Below are positions 1-5,287 of a DNA stretch of 7,880 bases, piece after piece. Made by a program: the position numbers and the translations under genes. The stretch is from assembly GCA_017996595.1 (NCBI GenBank), contig JAGOGT010000045.1, forward strand, positions 1 through 7,880, read 5' to 3'. This stretch comes from Candidatus Cloacimonadota bacterium (GTDB taxonomy: Bacteria > Cloacimonadota > Cloacimonadia > Cloacimonadales > Cloacimonadaceae). Within the stretch, counting starts at the first letter, position 1. The number at the start of each line of letters is the position of its first letter. Below the pieces are notes generated by a model. The model was not told where the DNA came from. It searched no databases and worked only from the letters and a program-made list of their open reading frames with translations.

Positions 1-293
1 TGAACGTAATCCATAATAGCGCCGTGGTGGATACCCTGAAAGAGGGCGATATCTGGGGCGAGGAAACCTTCGTAAATCCCGCAGCCGGTTTCACCATCCT
101 GAAAGCGCAATCCGAGCTGCAGCTTCGCCACTTCCGTCGCCAGAAGATCCTGGAATTCTTTACTTATAATGACGAAACCCTCACCAAACGCTACATGATC
201 AATCTGATCCAATGCCTTTATAGCAAGTGGCGTCGCTCCGTGATCAAAATTGGGCTCTACACCGGCTTCAGTTCTGATAAAACAGGTTCATAA
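1..293 (+). CDS. Cyclic-nucleotide-binding-fold (CRP-like sensor) protein, 3' part only
   Basis: The reading frame is open from the first complete codon at base 3, so the gene begins upstream and only its last 96 residues are present; a GTG at 24 is in frame but is probably internal. The visible part matches the second half of a cNMP-binding beta-roll: a VVDTLKEGDIWGEETF stretch (fragment residues 8-23, equivalent to the G-D-x-x-G-E region of CRP), then beta strands around residues 30-44 and a C-helix-like end. The arginine that normally contacts the nucleotide phosphate just after this motif is not seen; the corresponding stretch reads NPAAGFT. The last 45 residues are basic and aromatic but show no helix-turn-helix, so this is probably a stand-alone sensor domain or the C-terminal domain of a larger protein, not a classical transcription factor. 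The stop lies 12 bases before the ATPase start, suggesting co-transcription. Ligand and role are unknown. Confidence 0.72.
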   Translation, partial: NVIHNSAVVDTLKEGDIWGEETFVNPAAGFTILKAQSELQLRHFRRQKILEFFTYNDETLTKRYMINLIQCLYSKWRRSVIKIGLYTGFSSDKTGS

Positions 294-300
294 AGAGGGG
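294..300 (+). promoter_or_regulatory. Ribosome binding site of the PilT-type ATPase gene
   Basis: AGAGGGG lies 5 bases before the ATG at 306 and directly follows the stop codon of the upstream gene. It supports this start and suggests that the two genes are on the same message. Confidence 0.6.
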
Positions 301-305
301 TAACG

Positions 306-1514
306 ATGGCTTTGAGTTTTAAGGAAGAACTGCATAAACTGGTACCGGAGAATTTCCGGAGTGAGGATCAAATCCCTCTTTTGGATAAGTGGCTTACCGA
401 TCATCCTGATCAAGCCCGAGAGGCCAGGGAAACACTATATGCCTGGCTGCAAAGAATGCGGGAGCTAAATGCATCTGACGTGGATTTTGGTGCACCGGGA
501 GCTAATAAGATTGTGTGGATGCGGCTCTATGGCTCTAAGAAACCCTATCCGGAATTCGGCGAATACAGTGAATTGGAATACACCTGCATTATCCTCAGTT
601 GGCTAAGCCCCAAGCAACGTTTAGGCCTGATTTCAGATAAAAGCCAGGACTTTTCACTGTCCTTTGCAGTTGAGGATCGCGAAGCCAGATTCAGAGGTAC
701 GGCATATTTTGACCGCGGCAGCCTGGCAGCAAACTTCCGCCGCATCAATGACAAAATTTATTCCATGGAATCACTACGGATTCCCAAACCTATCGAAGAA
801 CGGATGAATCTGAAAACCGAAAAGATAGGCCTGGTGCTGATCACAGGGATCACCGGCAGCGGAAAATCCACTACTCTGGATGCCATTATCGACCTTAATA
901 ACCGGGAAAACAACGCTCATATAGTTATCATCGGGCACCCCATTGAGCACATTCACAAGTCCAAGCTTAGCCTGGTACGCCACCGTGAAGTGGGTCCGGA
1001 TGTGCTATCCTTTGAACGCGGGGCGATAGAAGCGCTGCGTCAGGATCCCGATATCATCATCGTGGGGGAAATGCGTGATCCCCGCACTATTGCTACGGTT
1101 CTGGAAATCACGGATAGCGGACACAAAGCTTTCACCACTCTGCACACCAGCTCTGCCATCGATAGCATTCACAGGATTATCGCAGAATTTCCGCCCGAGG
1201 AGCAAGAGCGTATCCGTAATCGCCTGGCTGACGTGCTAACCGTTACCATGAGCCAGAAGCTGGTCCCCTCCATCGACGGCAAACTGGTGATGGCCAAGGA
1301 GATATTATCAGTGGATGCCTCGGTGCAGGCGGCAATCCGCAACAAAAACATTGGAGAGATTTACCAAATGATGATCGAAGGGAAGAGGTACGGTATGTGT
1401 ACTTTGGAACAGGATCTTCAGGAATTATATAAACGCGGCGTAATCACCAACAAAACCGCCATGAACTTCGCCAATAACAAGAAACGGATGATGCAGCTTC
1501 TAACCATGGCTTAG
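306..1514 (+). CDS. pilT: PilT-type type IV pilus / type II secretion ATPase
   Basis: 402 residues, slightly longer than usual PilT (about 350-380) because of about 50 extra N-terminal residues. Residues 55-160 match the PilT N-terminal domain (ASDVDF motif at 56-61; the arginine-rich FRGTAYFDRG region at 129-138). The RecA-like core has Walker A GITGSGKST (181-189, Lys187), an Asp-box region at 205-217, atypical Walker B DIIIVGEMRDP (249-259, Glu255) and the His box TTLHTSSA (277-284). AIRN (343-346) corresponds to the start of the AIRNLIRE motif typical of PilT, although the second half differs. The zinc-binding cysteines of GspE and the long N-terminus of PilB are absent, which favours a retraction-type ATPase; a GspE-like role is not excluded. 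Such proteins form cytoplasmic hexamers that power pilus dynamics at the inner membrane. Oddity: the usual Glu-Asp of the Asp box is Gly210-His211. The ATG is preceded by AGAGGGG at 294-300. Confidence 0.93.
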   Translation: MALSFKEELHKLVPENFRSEDQIPLLDKWLTDHPDQAREARETLYAWLQRMRELNASDVDFGAPGANKIVWMRLYGSKKPYPEFGEYSELEYTCIILSWLSPKQRLGLISDKSQDFSLSFAVEDREARFRGTAYFDRGSLAANFRRINDKIYSMESLRIPKPIEERMNLKTEKIGLVLITGITGSGKSTTLDAIIDLNNRENNAHIVIIGHPIEHIHKSKLSLVRHREVGPDVLSFERGAIEALRQDPDIIIVGEMRDPRTIATVLEITDSGHKAFTTLHTSSAIDSIHRIIAEFPPEEQERIRNRLADVLTVTMSQKLVPSIDGKLVMAKEILSVDASVQAAIRNKNIGEIYQMMIEGKRYGMCTLEQDLQELYKRGVITNKTAMNFANNKKRMMQLLTMA

Positions 1515-1537
1515 AGGCATCAGCAAAAGAGAATGAT

Positions 1538-3688
1538 ATGATCAAACATCCCAAACAGGCCTACGGTATTTTTGAGGACGGACACACCATCCGCATCGTG
1601 CAAATGATGCGGGATAAGGAGCAGCTTTTCTTAGTCGGCGTGGACAGAGTGGAGATCGACAATCCTCTCTACCACCAGAAAAGTGAGGAAACAGCTTCCT
1701 CACAGGACTATGAAAGCAACACCTGGGAAGAAAACAAGAAGGATGAGAACCTTAATCTGGATGAATTTGAAACCAATGTGATTCCTGATTATCGTACCAA
1801 TCCCCTGGAAGCAATGCTACTGGGCTACGACCTCAAAACCGGCGTTATCGCCATTAACGTTAATGATGATAACATCATTAAAAGCAGCGAATTCCTGGAG
1901 AACTTCCGGGCGATTAATCGCTATGCCAAAGCCAATCTGAGCCCCGATGAATACAAGAACCGTGAGTGGCAATATTCTGAAGTTCAGATCGCCAATCGGG
2001 CACAGCAGTGGTTCCATCACGGTCCCAATCTGCTTTTGGAATTATTGCAGGAGCATCGCCGCAAGAACAAGCTGCAGCTTTATTACCAGCTGGCCGACGC
2101 CAACGATGTAGCCATTACCGATTACTTCAGGCTCCACGGATTATCCGACAAGCGCACCTTGCTCATATACCTGGGCCAGGATTACCGCAAAGCCTTTGTA
2201 TTTGACAACGGCATTTGGAATAACACTCTGGTGCTGCAAATCAGCCAGCATGATCCGGAACCGGACATCATCTATTCCAAGCTCTCCCTGGCCATGGACA
2301 GCGCCGGGGAAAATGACCCGGCCAGAATCGTTATCTGCGGCGATCACGCTTCGCGGGATATCATCGATTATCTGCAAAAACAATATCACGATGTGCAGGT
2401 GGAACCCCTCAGCTTCAGCCATTTAATGGTGGATAGCGAGAAAGCGGAGCTTTTTGATTCGGCCTATCTAACCCAGTATGCCTTGCCTATCGCTCTGGCA
2501 TGCAAAGCTCTCCATCCTGATGACGACAGGCTTAGCGCTACCAATTTCCTGCCGGGGCGCATTCTGGAAAGCCAGAAGGTATTCAAGATCGCCTGGCATG
2601 GTTTTCTGGTTTTGGCGCTGATCTTCCTGATGGTGCTTTTATCCACCATCTCCATTTTGAAAGCCAGCCAAACCATCCGCACCGAAAAAGCATTGAAGCG
2701 GGAGCTTGATTTCACCCTGGCCCAAAAACGCAAAGAGGCTGCAGAAATTCAGCAGATCCGCACCGAGCTGGAGAATCAGGAGAAATCCATAGAAGCGCTA
2801 AAAACCATCCTGGAAGGTAAGAACTTCTGGACGGAGATCCTGAATGTTGGCAATCGTGTTTTTGGCTCGCATCCCACCAGTTGGCTTACCAATCTGAAGA
2901 AGGAAAAAGAAATGTTCTTCATCAGCGGAGTAACCACGCGCAGAGCTTCTGTGGTGGATTTTGCCAATTCCTTCCCCAATAGCCAGATCCGCAAGGTTAC
3001 CCTGAGTAAGATCAGAAATACTTCCACCTGGGCCTTTGAGATCACCGCTGATTTCCCCAAAGTGGATTGGTCGGCGGATATAGACAAGGATCTGGAAGCC
3101 CTGAGATCTTTAAAATCAAACTATGGAGAAGCGGCTGAAGCAGCTCTGGCAGCTAAGAATGCCGCAAATCCCACCGGTCCGGTTATCCCCATCTCCACAC
3201 CCAGAACGGTTAGCAAGCAGAAGACCGACAAACGGGGCAGAGTAATCCTTAGCCCTCTTCCCCAGAATAGCTGTCCCCTTCCCCGGGAAGAACTCACCAA
3301 AGCGAATACCGAAGATGCTATCGATTACAAGAATTTCGTGCTCTCGGTAAACAAGGGTAACATGTGGGAATACCGCGATATAGGTTTGAAGTTCATAAAG
3401 AAACATCCCAAGAGCGAGCTCCAGCCCGCAGTACGCTGGTGGCTGTGCTACCGGATGTATCTGGATAAAGATTTCAGCTTCGCGGCTCAATATCTGGAAC
3501 CAATGCTGCGAACTTCTGACCGTTATTATCCCTACAGCCTGCTCTTGAATGCCAGGATAAGCTATGCCCGGGGCGGCGAGAACTATATGGATACATATCT
3601 ACAGCTGAAGAATGACTACGCCCGCCATGCGCTGATAAGCCAGGTAACTAAGGATCTGGCCGAAATCAAAGCAGGAGGTGCCAAATGA
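1538..3688 (+). CDS. PilM-PilN fusion (GspL-like) with C-terminal TPR-like domain
   Basis: 716 residues. Residues 1-330 look like a divergent actin-like (PilM / cytoplasmic GspL) domain: YGIFEDGHTIRIVQM at 9-23 resembles the first phosphate loop, RTLLIYLGQDYRKAFVFDNG (206-225) the second, RIVICGD (263-269) the adenosine loop, and YALPIALACKAL (314-325) a typical PilM end. Residues about 41-90 are an acidic low-complexity insertion. TNFLPGRI (335-342) resembles the INLLP motif that opens PilN. Then come a membrane helix (about 351-374), a coiled coil (about 378-427), and a PilN-like ferredoxin-fold domain (about 429-508, with NFWTEIL and WAFEITADFP). A Pro/Ala/Thr-rich linker (about 535-590) leads to a helical TPR-like region (about 595-712). 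Topology would put residues 1-350 in the cytoplasm and the rest in the periplasm. It is likely the inner-membrane alignment-platform protein linking the motor to the secretin. It starts 23 bases after the ATPase stop and overlaps the next gene by ATGA. Family-level call; sequence identity to known PilM/PilN appears low. Confidence 0.75.
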   Translation: MIKHPKQAYGIFEDGHTIRIVQMMRDKEQLFLVGVDRVEIDNPLYHQKSEETASSQDYESNTWEENKKDENLNLDEFETNVIPDYRTNPLEAMLLGYDLKTGVIAINVNDDNIIKSSEFLENFRAINRYAKANLSPDEYKNREWQYSEVQIANRAQQWFHHGPNLLLELLQEHRRKNKLQLYYQLADANDVAITDYFRLHGLSDKRTLLIYLGQDYRKAFVFDNGIWNNTLVLQISQHDPEPDIIYSKLSLAMDSAGENDPARIVICGDHASRDIIDYLQKQYHDVQVEPLSFSHLMVDSEKAELFDSAYLTQYALPIALACKALHPDDDRLSATNFLPGRILESQKVFKIAWHGFLVLALIFLMVLLSTISILKASQTIRTEKALKRELDFTLAQKRKEAAEIQQIRTELENQEKSIEALKTILEGKNFWTEILNVGNRVFGSHPTSWLTNLKKEKEMFFISGVTTRRASVVDFANSFPNSQIRKVTLSKIRNTSTWAFEITADFPKVDWSADIDKDLEALRSLKSNYGEAAEAALAAKNAANPTGPVIPISTPRTVSKQKTDKRGRVILSPLPQNSCPLPREELTKANTEDAIDYKNFVLSVNKGNMWEYRDIGLKFIKKHPKSELQPAVRWWLCYRMYLDKDFSFAAQYLEPMLRTSDRYYPYSLLLNARISYARGGENYMDTYLQLKNDYARHALISQVTKDLAEIKAGGAK
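3673..3680 (+). promoter_or_regulatory. Strong ribosome binding site for the PilO-like gene, inside the upstream gene
   Basis: AGGAGGTG, nearly a perfect anti-16S complement, lies within the last codons of the PilM-PilN fusion gene. It ends 4 bases before an ATG at 3685 that overlaps the upstream TGA as ATGA. This arrangement suggests translational coupling and fixes the start of the PilO-like protein. Confidence 0.75.
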
Positions 3689-4131
3689 CGAATACGATCA
3701 GAAATACCATTGTTCTGGGAATCCTGTTCATTCTCCTTAGCGTTGCGGCCTTTAGCACTTACCGGAGCTTGAATAAGAAGGCCAATCTACTCACAGAAGA
3801 AAATAAGAAAACAGCTCAGAAGATCGCAGTTCTGGAATCTCAGATCAGCAATATCGATTCGCTGAAATATGAATATGAGCTCCGAAAAGCCATGCTCGCT
3901 GAGCAAAGCAAGGTAATCCTTGCCCATGATACCCCCACCACTACTTATCAGTACCTGCTCAGGCTTCAAAACTGGATGGATCGCAATGTATTCTTCGATT
4001 TCGCCGTGCGCGACAAGGTAGCTTTCGGATATCTGTATTCCATAGACGTGGCAAAAGGCAAAGCCACTTTCATCATCGACAAGTATGGCTCACCGGAAGA
4101 GCATTCCATGTATATCACTACTCCAAATTGA
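3685..4131 (+). CDS. PilO/GspM-like inner-membrane protein, short
   Basis: 148 residues. A short cytoplasmic N-terminus is followed by one membrane helix (about 7-25), a coiled-coil region rich in Lys, Glu and Gln (about 29-75), and a small periplasmic part containing DTPTTTYQYLLRLQNWMDR (82-100) and a strand-like VFFDFAVRDK (102-111). This order (helix, coiled coil, small alpha/beta domain) and its place directly after a PilN-type gene and before a secretin gene fit PilO of type IV pili or GspM of type II secretion. These pair with PilN/GspL through coiled coils and ferredoxin-like domains to align motor and channel. The protein is shorter than typical PilO (about 200 residues), so the periplasmic fold is reduced. 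Sequence motifs in this family are weak, so the call depends mainly on topology and context. Confidence 0.65.
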   Translation: MTNTIRNTIVLGILFILLSVAAFSTYRSLNKKANLLTEENKKTAQKIAVLESQISNIDSLKYEYELRKAMLAEQSKVILAHDTPTTTYQYLLRLQNWMDRNVFFDFAVRDKVAFGYLYSIDVAKGKATFIIDKYGSPEEHSMYITTPN

Positions 4132-4133
4132 GG
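4130..4133 (+). promoter_or_regulatory. Ribosome binding site that decides the secretin start
   Basis: GAGG lies 6 bases before the ATG at 4140. An in-frame TTG at 4128 would give four more residues (MRFI), but it overlaps the site itself and has no Shine-Dalgarno at proper distance. The ATG also gives a cleaner signal peptide. Confidence 0.6.
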
Positions 4134-4139
4134 TTCATT

Positions 4140-5255
4140 ATGAATAAACATTATCTGATCCTGCTAATCATACTCGCATTCCTAATCCCGGTTTGCCATG
4201 CTGCGGGTGCCGAGAAAAGCCTGGAAATGGTCAGTCTCAGCGCCGATACCCACATTAACGAAGCGGTGCAGATTCTGGAAACCTATACCCTGAAAAGCGT
4301 AAACAAAAAAATGATCAATCTCTCAGGGTATAATGGCACCATCAATATCCCCATCAATAATCTTCCCTGGGATAGAGCCCTGGAGCTGATTCTGCTGCAG
4401 AACAAGCTGATCCAGAAAGACCACCCCGGCTTCATCTCCATCGAAGATATCCCGGTAATCAAAACCGATGCCATCATCCCCCCCAATCCTGAAGCCGTAT
4501 TTGCCCAAACCAAGCTGGTGCGGATCAAAGCCATCGCCATGCTGGTGGATAGAGCCTACCTCAAAACTTTGGGGATCGACTGGTCCACCGTGTTTAATGG
4601 CAAGGTGCTGGTGAATGCCGGATTCTTTGGTGCCGCTCAAGCGCCCACATCCACCATGAATCTGGGATTGGACTACAGCACCAGTATCGACGGCTATCCC
4701 GTGGATTTGAATACCGTGATCAAAACTCTCGAATCTAATCAGAAAGGTAACATCATCGCCAAACCCAATATCCTGGTAACCTCGGGTAAAAAAGGTTACA
4801 TCCAGGTTGGCCAGGACATCTCTGTGAAAACTGTGGATGAAGCAGGAAATACCACCGATACCTTCTTTGCCACCGGTGTAATCATGGATGTACAGCCTAC
4901 CATCATCAACGTAAATGGTGCCGATCTGATAAATATGAAGCTTTCCATCGAACGCAGCAGCGGAGCCCCTGGAGCGGTTTCCACCATTATCACCAAAAGC
5001 AAATCGCAAACCGAGCTTACTCTTTATAATGGCGAAGAAACCGTGATCGGCGGTCTTTTTGATACCGATGAAACCAAAACCCGTGCCGGCATTCCCATCC
5101 TGAAAGACCTCCCCTGGTGGTTTTTTGGCATCCGCTATCTCACCGGTTACGACCGCTATGAAAAGAAAGAACGGGAATTGGTGATCACCCTGAAAGCCGA
5201 AGTGGTGGAAAGCGCCTACGACCGTTCCTTGCTAAAGGCAGATCAGGAGCCCTAA
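4140..5255 (+). CDS. Short secretin (outer-membrane channel, PilQ/GspD family)
   Basis: 371 residues from the ATG at 4140. A Sec signal peptide (MNKHYLILLIILAFLIPVCHA, likely cut after Ala21) is followed by one N-domain of the secretin short/STN type at about 30-102, with GTINIPINNLPWDRALELIL at 66-85 showing the typical N-x-P-W-D-x-A-L-x-x-I-L pattern. The secretin core spans about 118-358: VRIKAIAMLVD (127-137), the NIIAKPNILVTSGKKGYIQVG stretch (204-224), TELTLYNGEETVIGGLF (291-307), and the end motif AGIPILKDLPWWFFGIRYL (316-334), a variant of the usual V-P-x-L-x-x-I-P-x-L-G-x-L-F. ELVITLKAEVV (346-356) closes the beta domain. Typical PilQ or GspD proteins are roughly 600-750 residues with several N-domains or AMIN domains; here only one is visible. 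The product should form the multimeric outer-membrane pore. It follows the PilO-like gene with no PilP gene between. Whether it serves pilus or secretion cannot be told from sequence alone. Confidence 0.93.
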   Translation: MNKHYLILLIILAFLIPVCHAAGAEKSLEMVSLSADTHINEAVQILETYTLKSVNKKMINLSGYNGTINIPINNLPWDRALELILLQNKLIQKDHPGFISIEDIPVIKTDAIIPPNPEAVFAQTKLVRIKAIAMLVDRAYLKTLGIDWSTVFNGKVLVNAGFFGAAQAPTSTMNLGLDYSTSIDGYPVDLNTVIKTLESNQKGNIIAKPNILVTSGKKGYIQVGQDISVKTVDEAGNTTDTFFATGVIMDVQPTIINVNGADLINMKLSIERSSGAPGAVSTIITKSKSQTELTLYNGEETVIGGLFDTDETKTRAGIPILKDLPWWFFGIRYLTGYDRYEKKERELVITLKAEVVESAYDRSLLKADQEP

Positions 5256-5272
5256 TTGGATTTATTTATGAA

Positions 5273-5278
5273 GAGGAG
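5273..5278 (+). promoter_or_regulatory. Ribosome binding site supporting a GTG start of the hybrid kinase
   Basis: GAGGAG lies 9 bases before the GTG at 5288, which opens the membrane-anchored N-terminus MRINQRLLVLF. The only nearby upstream ATG (5268) is in another frame and meets a stop after seven codons. Confidence 0.55.
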
Positions 5279-5287
5279 CCATAGCCG

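Noticed and set aside
3116..3490. Open frame on the - strand (124 codons) opposite the linker and TPR-like region
   Set aside because: No ribosome site or domain; the + strand frame is continuous and fits the fused protein.
4128..4139. TTG at 4128 as the secretin start, overlapping the upstream stop
   Set aside because: The ATG at 4140 has GAGG at a correct distance and begins a normal signal peptide; the TTG has no ribosome site at a proper distance.
4188..4206. Cysteine near the end of the secretin signal peptide as a lipoprotein site
   Set aside because: The residues before Cys19 are Ile-Pro-Val, which do not fit a lipobox; cleavage after Cys-His-Ala by the ordinary signal peptidase fits better.
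4323..5009. Long open frame on the - strand (228 codons) opposite the secretin gene
   Set aside because: It is rich in Gly, His, Asp and Ile in the pattern expected from reading the complement of a well-supported secretin gene, has no recognisable domain, and lies wholly inside that gene.
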